Positions 53,639 through 61,716 of a stretch of DNA of 64,000 bases are shown here, piece after piece. Each line of letters starts with the position of its first letter. Position 1 is the first letter of the stretch. Origin of the DNA: VAZQ01 sp035293945 (GTDB lineage Bacteria; Pseudomonadota; Alphaproteobacteria; Rhizobiales; Xanthobacteraceae); the NCBI GenBank assembly GCA_035293945.1, contig DATGLV010000045.1, positions 1 through 64,000 on the forward strand, in the 5' to 3' direction. Below the pieces are notes generated by a model, which had not been told where the DNA came from, searched no databases, and saw nothing but the letters and a program-made list of their open reading frames with translations. The position numbers were made by a program, and so were the translations under genes.

Positions 53639-53654
53639 TGTGCTGGCGAGCACA
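53639..53654. promoter_or_regulatory. Palindrome upstream of paralogue 1
   Basis: TGTGCTGGCGAGCACA has perfect 6-bp arms around GGCG. It lies 80 nt upstream of the ATG at 53559. The TGTGC-N6-GCACA shape resembles Crp-family sites (TGTGA-N6-TCACA). Confidence 0.55.
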
Positions 53655-53876
53655 AGAATGCGCATTTGAGCAGTCGGAGATTTATTGCTTGTTTCAAAAA
53701 TGCTGACCGAGCGCCTGCGCGACACTTGGATCTGGATGCTCGTCGATCCGCGCCGCTTTTTGGCTTTGAAATTCCTGAGATGAGCTTTGCGGCATAGCAC
53801 GGCGAAGACTGGCGCAAGACGCGCTGTTGCGGTGCGGGAATTTCGAATCGGCGGCGCCAGGATGGATCCCGTTGGC

Positions 53877-53922
53877 GAAAAAAAAAGCGCGGCCTGCTCC
53901 CTGAAGGATCAGGCCGCGCTTT
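53877..53922 (-). terminator. Intrinsic terminator after paralogue 2
   Basis: Read on the minus strand, the stem AAAGCGCGGCCTG with complement CAGGCCGCGCTTT (13 bp) is followed by a run of T. It is about 120 nt after the stop of the 54045 gene and overlaps the start of repeat C copy 2. Confidence 0.8.
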
Positions 53923-54030
53923 GCTCCGTGCGTCGTCCCGGGCGCGCAGGGCGCGACCCGGGACCTACACTCCTGCGCGCCAGCGAGAACGCATCGCGGT
54001 ATGGGTGCCTGCTTTTGCAGGGACGACCCA
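53884..54030. repeat. Repeat family C, copy 2
   Basis: CAGGCCGCGCTTTGCTCC, then GTCGTCCCGGGCGCGCAGGG and the end TGCAGGGACGACCC. Same position relative to paralogue 2 as copy 1 has to paralogue 1, so it was probably duplicated with the gene. Confidence 0.75.
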
Positions 54031-54044
54031 GTAGCTCGGATGTC

Positions 54045-54638
54045 TTACTGCGCGCTCGCCGTCTGCGGGACCGCAATCGCGCTCTCCTTGGTGCAGATGT
54101 CTTGGAACAGCACGCTGCCGTCAGCCAGGATCTGCTTGGTGAGGCAATTGCACGGGGCTTGCACCACCTTTGGATCTGCCACCGGCGCACGTCCTGGCAG
54201 AACCTCGACCGGGGCCGGAACCACGAGCGGACCCGGGGCGCCTTCAATGACGATTTCGGGGCGGCCATGGTCGTGATCCTGGCGGTCGTGATCGCCATCG
54301 CGATCCCCGCCGCCTGTGACCGGGGTCGTTGTGCACCCGGTGCCCGGATGACACGACACAACGACGGGCGGCTTCTGGTCGCCCATCTTGGTGCACCCAG
54401 TCCCCGGACCGCATGAAACAACGATACCGGACGAGCGGCCGGAATTACCCTTCGGCAAAACGACCGGCCCATGCCCGGGCAGGCGTGACGGGGCATTGTC
54501 AACTAGGTGAGAGCCATTGGCATGCAGGCCTTGCAGCGTGCCTGCAGGTTCCGACGCGTAGGCGGAGGTGGCAAGAAGCGTTGCGGTGAAGAGCGCGGCC
54601 GTGACCGCAAGGGTGGACAAGTGGGACTTGATCGTCAT
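54045..54638 (-). CDS. Secreted His/Asp-rich protein, tandem paralogue 2
   Basis: 197 residues from the ATG at 54638, again with CAGGAGACCACC. Signal peptide to about 28 (SAYAS). Two repeats GIVVSCGPGTGCT and VVVSCHPGTGCT are found where the other paralogue has VYHS repeats, followed by a shorter DRDGDHDRQDHDHG run. The C-terminal Cys domain is the same (APCNCLTKQILADG, LFQDICTKESAI). Upstream region, start context and downstream repeat are all shared, so gene and control region duplicated together. Confidence 0.75.
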   Translation of the reverse strand: MTIKSHLSTLAVTAALFTATLLATSAYASEPAGTLQGLHANGSHLVDNAPSRLPGHGPVVLPKGNSGRSSGIVVSCGPGTGCTKMGDQKPPVVVSCHPGTGCTTTPVTGGGDRDGDHDRQDHDHGRPEIVIEGAPGPLVVPAPVEVLPGRAPVADPKVVQAPCNCLTKQILADGSVLFQDICTKESAIAVPQTASAQ

Positions 54639-54718
54639 GGTGGTCTCCTGTTGGTCAGGGGAGGGGCGGGGATCGCCCTTCGATGGTCAGGAGCCTAGGA
54701 ACTCCGGGTCGGCACCGA

Positions 54719-54734
54719 TGTGCTGGCGGGCACA
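54719..54734. promoter_or_regulatory. Palindrome upstream of paralogue 2
   Basis: TGTGCTGGCGGGCACA, arms TGTGC/GCACA, 81 nt upstream of the ATG at 54638. Equivalent to 53639-53654. The flanking GATGGTCAGGAGCCTA is also conserved between the two. Confidence 0.55.
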
Positions 54735-54839
54735 AAAACGCTGCTTCTTCGCGACCGGGCATGCTGACGGCGACCGCCCGTCAAACGCCTGCGAATTTCG
54801 ATGCGGCGGCCGAGCCGGCGGCACCCCGCGGCGGACAGG

Positions 54840-55709
54840 ATGGCACCTATGCTGATTCGGCGACTGTGGTTGGGACTCATGGGCGGCGCGCCCGCGGGTG
54901 AGGGTGAGCGCCGCGATGACCGCGTGTCGGCGCGCGGCAGCGAGCGGCCAGGCGCGGCACCGGCGCCGCTTCGCGGGCCTATCGAGCTCACTGCTTACAC
55001 GCTCGGCGGCCCAATCGAGATTCGCCCTGCTCCGCCCGAGCGCGACTGGATGGACAAAAGTGACCAGCGCTATGCCTATCGCTGTCTTCCGCTCAACATC
55101 GCCAATGCGTATGGCTGGGAAATCCTCTGCCCGTCGGGCTTCACCGCGATCTGGAACGGCTATGCGGATCTCGACGCCATCGTCGTCGCCCCTGATCCGG
55201 GCACGACCGCGCCGGCGATCAGTCATTTCGGGCGCGGCATCCTGACCTTCCATGTTCCACTGCTGTTTCAAACCGGGCCCGACGTGGACCTCGTGGTGCA
55301 GGGGCCCATCAACCGGCCAAAGGATGCCATCGCTCCGCTCACGGGCGTTGTGGAGACGGATTGGGCGCCCTACACCTTCACGATGAACTGGCAATTCACG
55401 CGGCCCCAGGCGGCCATTCGGTTCGAAGCCGGAGAGCCGTACTGCCACGTGTTTCCGGTCCGCCGCGGCGAGCTTGAAGGCATCACGCCGCGCTTGGCCG
55501 CGATCGCGACGAAACCCGATCTCAAGCGCCAATACGAGACGTGGATGCAGAGCCGCAACCAGTTCAATGCCGACCTCAAGCTGGCCGGATCAGACGCTCA
55601 GGCGGAGAAATGGCAGAAGCGCTACCACCGCGGCCAGTTGCCGGACGGCGCGGCGGCACAAGCGCCTGGTCACCGGACCCGCGTGCGGCTGAAGCCGTTC
55701 GAGGAATGA
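54840..55709 (+). CDS. DUF6065 protein
   Basis: 289 residues from the ATG at 54840; an ATG nine bases later also fits. Conserved stretches are IRPAPPERDWMDKSDQRYA, YRCLPLNIANAYGWEIL, ISHFGRGILTFHVPLLFQT, VETDWAPYTFTMNWQFTRP and FEAGEPYCHVFPVRRGE. These fit the DUF6065 family as I know it, cytoplasmic and of unknown role, often found near biosynthetic clusters. No catalytic motif can be assigned. Confidence 0.7.
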   Translation: MAPMLIRRLWLGLMGGAPAGEGERRDDRVSARGSERPGAAPAPLRGPIELTAYTLGGPIEIRPAPPERDWMDKSDQRYAYRCLPLNIANAYGWEILCPSGFTAIWNGYADLDAIVVAPDPGTTAPAISHFGRGILTFHVPLLFQTGPDVDLVVQGPINRPKDAIAPLTGVVETDWAPYTFTMNWQFTRPQAAIRFEAGEPYCHVFPVRRGELEGITPRLAAIATKPDLKRQYETWMQSRNQFNADLKLAGSDAQAEKWQKRYHRGQLPDGAAAQAPGHRTRVRLKPFEE

Positions 55710-55772
55710 GCAACAATCAAAATAATCCGGGTCTTCCCCCGCTGACATGTTGCTCGGGCGAGCACGCGACGC

Positions 55773-56603
55773 TTACTTCCGCAGCTGATCAAAATAGCGC
55801 AGATCGGGCGGCGGCTGATCCTTCCGGATGGGCATCAGGTAGCCATCGGCGGACAAGAAGAACGCTTCGTCGTGAATCCGCACATAGGAATTGGCCTCGG
55901 CGCAGACCTGGCTGCGCCATTCCGGCGGCTGCGCCGCAAGGCGGCGATAGCGCTTGGTCACGGTCCAGGGCCGGGTCAGGGCATGGTCGATTACCGTGAT
56001 GTCGTTGAGAAGAAAGTTCCGGTCCGCGCTGTCGAGGTGGATGCGCTCCTTGATGATCGTCTGGCCATCCTTGTGGAACGGCAGCCCGGTGGCATCGTAG
56101 GTGCGCGGGCTCTTCAAGCCACGCGTCTCGACCACGAGCGTGTGGTAGTGACCCAGCGCATCCGCATCGGCCCATTCACCAATGGAATAGCCCGCGAAAG
56201 TCGGCTCGATCTCTCTCGGCCAATCGCGCCCGTCGGTGTAGATCCGGCGGTAGGAATCGTTGACGTGACTGATCAACACATACGTGGTGTCCGGCGTGAT
56301 CACGAATTCCATCGGATCGAAGGCGCTCATCATCATCGGCATGCCTTGCGGCAGGCAGTACCATTGCGGCGCGTCACCCGGCTCGCCACGCGCCTGCGCC
56401 GCCAGATTGGCGTCGTAGACCGCCTGATACTCGGCGGTCAGCGGCGCGGTGTCGCCTGGCTGCACCCAGCGCGGCAGCACGGTGCGGTCCCATGCGCCCT
56501 TCCAGTCTGGAAATTTTGCATCATCGAACGCGCGAGCGGCCGGCGCAGCGGCTGCTAACGTCGCCGCCATCGCGCTCGCCCACAACATGACTCTCCAAGG
56601 CAT
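55773..56603 (-). CDS. Secreted protein of unknown function (family also at 39150 and perhaps 60325)
   Basis: 276 residues. Signal peptide to about 25 (APAARAF). Mature part: WKGAWDRTVLPRW, YCLPQGMPMMMSAFDPMEFV, SYRRIYTDGRDWP, then GHYHTLVVETRGLKSPRTYD and the strongly conserved ITVIDHALTRPWTVTKRYRR. A dead fragment of a relative is at 39150. The 60325 protein has a similar order of motifs. Probably a periplasmic beta-sheet protein. No catalytic motif is known to me. Confidence 0.65.
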   Translation of the reverse strand: MPWRVMLWASAMAATLAAAAPAARAFDDAKFPDWKGAWDRTVLPRWVQPGDTAPLTAEYQAVYDANLAAQARGEPGDAPQWYCLPQGMPMMMSAFDPMEFVITPDTTYVLISHVNDSYRRIYTDGRDWPREIEPTFAGYSIGEWADADALGHYHTLVVETRGLKSPRTYDATGLPFHKDGQTIIKERIHLDSADRNFLLNDITVIDHALTRPWTVTKRYRRLAAQPPEWRSQVCAEANSYVRIHDEAFFLSADGYLMPIRKDQPPPDLRYFDQLRK

Positions 56604-56778
56604 GGCGTGCTCCCCTCTCTTCGGTAATCCCGGCGGGCTCGCGACCGCTCGCTCAAAGCTAGCCCACCGGACGCCAGATGAGGAGGCGGCCTGAATTTCC
56701 CGTCTGGGTCATCGATCAGCATCCGGCGCCCGGATGCTCTGCATGCGGCAGCCGCATTGCAGGGCCGCGCCTCGCACA

Positions 56779-56808
56779 TTGACCTGATTTCATAAGCAGG
56801 CTTATAAT
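56779..56808 (+). promoter_or_regulatory. MarR operon promoter with overlapping palindromic operator
   Basis: A -35 TTGACC (56779-56784) and a -10 TATAAT (56803-56808) are 18 nt apart. Between and over them lies ATAAGCAGGCTTAT (56792-56805), an inverted repeat with perfect 6-bp arms, suited to a dimeric MarR repressor. The start codon follows 33 nt after the -10. Confidence 0.8.
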
Positions 56809-56841
56809 ATATGTTCCTTCAGGACAGGTCGGAAATACGCC

Positions 56842-57402
56842 ATGCCGTCCCGGATCACGCCGAATCGGGAATTTGCTTTTACGCTGTATGACGTAGCGCG
56901 GCTGCTCCGCACCTATGCGGACCAGCGCGCCGCCGAGTTCGGCATCACGCGGGCGCAGTGGGCGGTGATGGCCCGGCTCGATCGCCAGGAAGGCATCAAG
57001 CAGTCGGAGCTCGCGGAAACGCTCGATCTGCAGCCGATCACATTGACACGCCTGTTGGACCGGCTGGAGGAAAGCGGCCTGATCGAGCGCAGGGCCGACC
57101 CGCATGACCGGCGGGCCAATCGCCTCTACCTTGCGGGCGCGGCGCGCCCGTTGCTCGAACGCCTGACAAGCCTCGGCGAGGAGCTCATGGCGACCGCACT
57201 CGCCGGCATCGACCGTGCGACCGTGAAGCTGATCCTCGCCAATCTCATGCTTGCCAAGGAAAACCTGCGCGGCGCGATCGCCCGCAGATCCGCTGCGCCA
57301 CTCCCTCTCCCTTCCCTCCCCCGCAAGCGGGGGAGGGTTAGGGTGGGGGACAGGAGCGCGAGCAACGTTGCGGAAAAAGTCGCGGAAAAGACCCATGTCT
57401 GA
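56842..57402 (+). CDS. MarR-family transcriptional repressor
   Basis: 186 residues. Winged helix: GITRAQWAVMARLDRQEGIK, QSELAETLDLQPITLTRLLDR, LIERRADPHDRRANRLYLA. About 35 extra residues at the C-terminus include PLPSLPRKRGRVRVGD, which is the translation of a family D palindrome at 57314-57337, so the tail grew by repeat insertion. It should repress its own promoter and the EmrAB-like pump until a toxic ligand binds. The downstream gene starts within its last codons (ATGTCTGA). Confidence 0.9.
   Translation: MPSRITPNREFAFTLYDVARLLRTYADQRAAEFGITRAQWAVMARLDRQEGIKQSELAETLDLQPITLTRLLDRLEESGLIERRADPHDRRANRLYLAGAARPLLERLTSLGEELMATALAGIDRATVKLILANLMLAKENLRGAIARRSAAPLPLPSLPRKRGRVRVGDRSASNVAEKVAEKTHV
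57314..57337. repeat. Family D palindrome inside the MarR coding region
   Basis: CCTCCCCCGCAAGCGGGGGA is part of a 24-bp palindrome, followed by GTTAGGGTGGGGG as at 27556-27569. It lies in frame near the 3' end of the gene. Confidence 0.7.
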
Positions 57403-58528
57403 TGCCGTCCTCAAGTTCCGCAGCGAAGGCGATGTCGGCGGTGTCAAGCGCAAGGCCTCGCTCGGCGAACGCTTGCGCGCTCGCGCGCGGCTCACTTTGC
57501 TGGTCATCGTTCCGCTCATCGGCCTCATCGCCGGGCTTGCGCTTTATCTGTCTGGCGGCCGCATCGTCTCGACCGACAACGCCTATGTGGGCGCCCAGAA
57601 GGTGCTGGTGACGCCGGACATATCCGGCAAGATCGCTGCAGTCTCCATCAAGGAGGGTCAACACGTTTCGGCCGGCGACGTGTTGTTTGTGATCGATGCG
57701 ACGCCGTACCGCCTGGCCCTTGCGCAGGCGCAGAGCAAGCTCGAGAGCACCCGCACCGACTTCAACAACATGAAGTCCAACCTCGCGTCGCTTGACAAGC
57801 TGGTCGATCTTTCACAGCAGAATGTCGCCTTGAAGCGCAGGGATGTCGAGCGCAAGCAGCAGCTCGTCACCCGCGCCGGCGCCTCTCAATCCGATCTCGA
57901 TAATTCCATGTCGGCAGCCGTCACCGCGGAGCTGGAGGCGCAATTTGCGGCGCAGCAGCAGGCCTCGACGCTGAATGCGCTGCTCGGCAAGCGCGACCTG
58001 CCGCTCGATGAGTATCCGCCCTACCGACAGGCCAAAGCGGCGGTGGACCAGGCCGAGCGCGATCTCGACCACACCACGCTCAAGGCGTCGATCAGCGGCA
58101 CCGCGACCCAAGTGGACAACATTCAGCTCGGTCGCTTTGTCACCGCCGGAACCCCGATCCTCAGCATCATCGATGATGCCGCGCCCTGGGTCGACGCCAA
58201 CCCGAAGGAAACCGATCTCACCAATGTGCGGACCGGACAGAAGGTCGTGGTTTCCGTCGACGCGTTTCCAGCCCGCAGCTTCCGCGGCACCATCAGCTCG
58301 ATCAGTCCGGGCACCGGCGCCGAATTCGCGATCCTGCCGCCGCAGAATGCCATCGGCAACTGGGTGAAGGTGGTGCAGCGCGTGCCGGTGCGCATCGCCT
58401 TCGATGCCGGCCAGGACGTGAGCTTATTGCGCGCCGGCATGAGCGTGACGGTCGATATCGATACCGGCCATTCCCGCTCGCTCAGGTCGCTCATCTCGGC
58501 GTTCATGCGCACGGGCGGACCGCCGTGA
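57395..58528 (+). CDS. EmrA-like membrane fusion protein
   Basis: 377 residues from the ATG at 57395. One N-terminal helix (TLLVIVPLIGLIAGLALYL), then STDNAYVGAQKVLVTPDISG and VSIKEGQHVSAGDVLFVID (lipoyl half), a coiled-coil hairpin of about 110 residues, and LGRFVTAGTPILSIIDDAAPWVDAN. It bridges the DHA2 pump to an outer-membrane channel. Overlaps both neighbours, so the three proteins are made together. Confidence 0.9.
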   Translation: MSDAVLKFRSEGDVGGVKRKASLGERLRARARLTLLVIVPLIGLIAGLALYLSGGRIVSTDNAYVGAQKVLVTPDISGKIAAVSIKEGQHVSAGDVLFVIDATPYRLALAQAQSKLESTRTDFNNMKSNLASLDKLVDLSQQNVALKRRDVERKQQLVTRAGASQSDLDNSMSAAVTAELEAQFAAQQQASTLNALLGKRDLPLDEYPPYRQAKAAVDQAERDLDHTTLKASISGTATQVDNIQLGRFVTAGTPILSIIDDAAPWVDANPKETDLTNVRTGQKVVVSVDAFPARSFRGTISSISPGTGAEFAILPPQNAIGNWVKVVQRVPVRIAFDAGQDVSLLRAGMSVTVDIDTGHSRSLRSLISAFMRTGGPP

Positions 58529-60060
58529 GCCCTGCATCCGCCTCGCGCTGGCAGCGGCCGCTGGTGACGGTCTGCGCCATGGCGGCGACCATCATGCAGG
58601 CGCTCGACACCACTATCGCCAATGTGGCGCTGCCCTATATGCAGGGCAGCCTCTCGGCCTCGCTCGATCAGATCAATTGGGTGCTTACCTCTTATATCGT
58701 GGCTTCTGCCATCATGACGGCGCCGATCGGCTGGATTGCCGACCGCTTCGGCCGCAAGAAGCTGTTCATCGTCTGCACCGCCGGCTTCACTTTCGCCTCG
58801 GTGCTGTGCGGGCTCGCCGGCTCGATCGGCGAGATGGTGGCGTTCCGCCTGCTGCAAGGCATGTTCGGGGCCGCCCTGGTGCCGCTCAGCCAAGCCGTGT
58901 TGCTTGATTCCTATTCGGCCGAAGAACGCGGCTCCGCCATGGCGATCTGGGGCATCGGGGTCATGCTCGGGCCCATCATGGGACCGACGCTCGGCGCCTG
59001 GCTCACCGACAACTACAATTGGCACTGGGTTTTCTTCATCAATGTGCCGGTAGGTATCGTCACGGTCGCCGGACTCTCCCTGTTCATGGACGAGACCAAG
59101 CAACAAAAGCATCTGCGCTTCGATTGGTTCGGATTTCTGGCGCTCGCGGTCGGGATCGGCGCCTTGCAACTGATGCTCGACCGCGGCGAGCAGCTCGGCT
59201 GGTTCGAATCCGGCGAGATCGTGGCCGAGACGATCATCTCAGGCGTCGGCTTCTACTTTTTCTTTGCGCATTCGCTCACCACCGAGCGTCCGTTTGTGCG
59301 CTTCGACATCTTCAAGGATCGCAATTATGTGGGCGGCTGCTTGTTCATGGTGGTGATCGGGCTCGTGCTGTTCGGCACCATGGCGCTGGTGACGCCGTTC
59401 ATGCAGAACGTGCTCGGCTATCCGATCCTGACCGCCGGCTTCCTGCTGGCCGCGCGCGGGGTCGGCACGCTGGTCGCCATGGTGCTGGTCGGCCGCCTGA
59501 TGAAGATCGTGGCCGCGCGCTATCTGGTGCTTACCGGCATGCTGCTCGCAGCCTTCACGCTGGGCCAGATGGTCGACTTCACCGACCAGACGTCCGCGCG
59601 CACGATCGTGGTGGCGAGCGTGCTGCAGGGCTTCGGCCTCGGGCTTGTCTTCGTGCCGCTCTCAACGGTCGCGTTCGCGACGCTGCCCGGTCACCTGCGC
59701 ACGGACGGCACCGCCATCCTCACGCTGGTGCGCAATCTCGGCAGCTCGATCGGTATTTCGGTCGTGATCGCCGAGCTTACCTCGACTACCAGCGCGATGC
59801 ATGCGCGCCTCGATGAATTCGTCACGCCATTCAACAGTGCGCTGCAGATGCCGGATGCGGCGATGCTGAGCCCTTTGACCGAGACCGGGCGCGCCGTGAT
59901 GGATCGGGTGCTGACCCAGCAGGCGACCATCATCGCCTATGCGAACGACTACAAGCTCTTGATGTATCTGACGCTTGCCGCCATCCCGCTGGTCTTCGTG
60001 ATCGGGGTCGGATCGGCGAAAAGAACGCCGCCCGCCGCGGCCGCCGAGGTCGCGCATTAA
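58525..60060 (+). CDS. EmrB-like DHA2-family MFS drug exporter
   Basis: 511 residues, GTG start overlapping the EmrA stop (GTGA). About 14 membrane helices. Typical motifs are LDTTIANVALPYMQG (DHA2 helix 1), GWIADRFGRKKLF (motif A) and GPIMGPTLGAWLTDNYNWHWVF (motif C). Proton-driven export of hydrophobic drugs or fatty acids through EmrA. The operon has no outer-membrane component of its own. Confidence 0.92.
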   Translation: MSPASASRWQRPLVTVCAMAATIMQALDTTIANVALPYMQGSLSASLDQINWVLTSYIVASAIMTAPIGWIADRFGRKKLFIVCTAGFTFASVLCGLAGSIGEMVAFRLLQGMFGAALVPLSQAVLLDSYSAEERGSAMAIWGIGVMLGPIMGPTLGAWLTDNYNWHWVFFINVPVGIVTVAGLSLFMDETKQQKHLRFDWFGFLALAVGIGALQLMLDRGEQLGWFESGEIVAETIISGVGFYFFFAHSLTTERPFVRFDIFKDRNYVGGCLFMVVIGLVLFGTMALVTPFMQNVLGYPILTAGFLLAARGVGTLVAMVLVGRLMKIVAARYLVLTGMLLAAFTLGQMVDFTDQTSARTIVVASVLQGFGLGLVFVPLSTVAFATLPGHLRTDGTAILTLVRNLGSSIGISVVIAELTSTTSAMHARLDEFVTPFNSALQMPDAAMLSPLTETGRAVMDRVLTQQATIIAYANDYKLLMYLTLAAIPLVFVIGVGSAKRTPPAAAAEVAH

Positions 60061-60324
60061 CCGGAAGCTCGTGCCTCAAGTGACTCGCGGTAAGGTTCAG
60101 CACCGCGTTCGGTGACGGTCTGCTTCTACTTCAATCGCAGGGATCATTTCGCGCTGCCGCGAACAGCGGGTCCGGGCCAGAGCAGAGAGCAGAAGTCGGC
60201 AACAAGATTGCGGGGCTTAATGTCGCCGCCGCTTTTGGCAATGGCGCCACGCCCTCCATGGGCCCTGCATGGTGATCGCGCAATCCGGAGTGACCGCGCG
60301 AACACTCGGCTAGGCAATCTTCTC

Positions 60325-61251
60325 TCAGAAATCGGCCGTGTTGGCTTGCGGAACCGGGAACAGGTTCTTGCCGAAATGGTCCCCGTTGTTTTCGGCGCAA
60401 ACCATCTCGAGGAGCGGGTTCGGTACCTTGCGCCAGCTTCTCCTCATGTAGAGCTGTTCATTGAAGGTGTCCGGATCGTCGACCTTGACCAAAGCTTCCA
60501 ACGTCTCGCCATCGGCGGACAACCTAAAGCGTTCAATGACATGCAGCTTCTCGGAATGCGGCGTGCGGAACCAATCCAAAAAGCTATTGTGGGTCTGAAG
60601 CCCGATGGTGTCGACCACCAGAGTGTCGCCGCCTTCGTAATATCCGATCGACTCGCCGAACCACGATGGCTTCACCGGCTCGGAATGCTGGTCGGTCAAG
60701 AAGATGCGGCGCACCATGTGATCGGTTTGCCAGATCATCCACACCTCATTTGGTGTTTGGATGAAGTAGAATGGCTCAGCCGGCGTCAACAATTGCTCGG
60801 GAACGCCACCCGGATAGCAGCTCGATTGGGCGGAGAACGGAAGTCCCCGTTTGCCGGTTAACACTTCATCATTTGATTCCTGCATCTGTTTCGCCGCCCA
60901 TGGCTTAAGCACCGGGTCCTTGGTGTTGCCGATATGCGGCGTCACCTGACCGGGGCCGTCACGGTTGCCATGAAGGGGATGGGCGGGGTCTTGGCGTATA
61001 GGGCCGCGGCCCAGCCCCGGCGGCGGGTCGAGCCAGTCGACGCCCACGACAAGCCAAGCGAATTGGGCTGATGCCAGCTGAGGAATCGTGCCCTTTGCGA
61101 CCTCGTATCCCTGCGACGGGGTTTGGGCGCACGCGCGTAGGGCGGGCGCGAAAACGGCGACGCTTGCGACGATGACCGCTATCGAGGCATCGCCCAGTAG
61201 CGCTTTGAAAGAACAGCAAAGGAGATCGGAATATCTTGCACACTTCGACAC
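60325..61251 (-). CDS. Secreted protein of unknown function
   Basis: 308 residues from the GTG at 61251; a start nearer the signal (IAVIVASVAVFAPALRACAQ) is possible. Mature part: WLDPPPGLGRGPI, YFIQTPNEVWMIWQTDHMVR, YYEGGDTLVVDTIGLQTHNS, KLHVIERFRLSADGETLEA and YMRRSWRKVPNPLLE. These match the layout, but not closely the sequence, of the 55773 protein. It converges on the EmrB gene. Confidence 0.65.
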   Translation of the reverse strand: MSKCARYSDLLCCSFKALLGDASIAVIVASVAVFAPALRACAQTPSQGYEVAKGTIPQLASAQFAWLVVGVDWLDPPPGLGRGPIRQDPAHPLHGNRDGPGQVTPHIGNTKDPVLKPWAAKQMQESNDEVLTGKRGLPFSAQSSCYPGGVPEQLLTPAEPFYFIQTPNEVWMIWQTDHMVRRIFLTDQHSEPVKPSWFGESIGYYEGGDTLVVDTIGLQTHNSFLDWFRTPHSEKLHVIERFRLSADGETLEALVKVDDPDTFNEQLYMRRSWRKVPNPLLEMVCAENNGDHFGKNLFPVPQANTADF

Positions 61252-61716
61252 TTTGGAATGCTCCGATTCTTCTGGCGGGATCGATGATGAGACTCGCTTC
61301 GCAGTTCAAGCCGTGAAGAAGTAAACGAAATGGCGGTAGTCGCGATCGGGCCCTTCCTGTTGCGGGTAGCGGCTGAAGGCCCGTTCGAGTCACGGGACCG
61401 CCCACCCCAGAGGATCACCTCGGCGCTGTCGAAGATATCGGAACGAAGAAGGCTCGTCAGCGGGTGCGAGCGCTGTTCTGCAGCCGGCCTAAGTGCCAGA
61501 GGACTGCTCCGGATCAACTTGAGAAAGTCTCAAGCCGAGGCAATTCAGGGTCGCTTTGGGGCCCTTAGCTGTCCTACTGGATAAGAGAAGGGTAGGACCG
61601 ATTCGGGCCAGATTCGGAAAGGCTCAGATTGAGCAATTCAGGCTTGCTTTCGCCGCGTTAGCTGCCGGGCAGGAGAGCCGGCCTCTTGGCATGCAATTGA
61701 GTAGCCGCCCGGCTAA
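61252..61716. other. Gene-free stretch before the lysine degradation genes
   Basis: No convincing ORF. Two imperfect direct repeats occur: GAGGCAATTCAGGGTCGCTT near 61536 and GAGCAATTCAGGCTTGCTTT near 61631. No RNA gene was seen. Confidence 0.45.
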
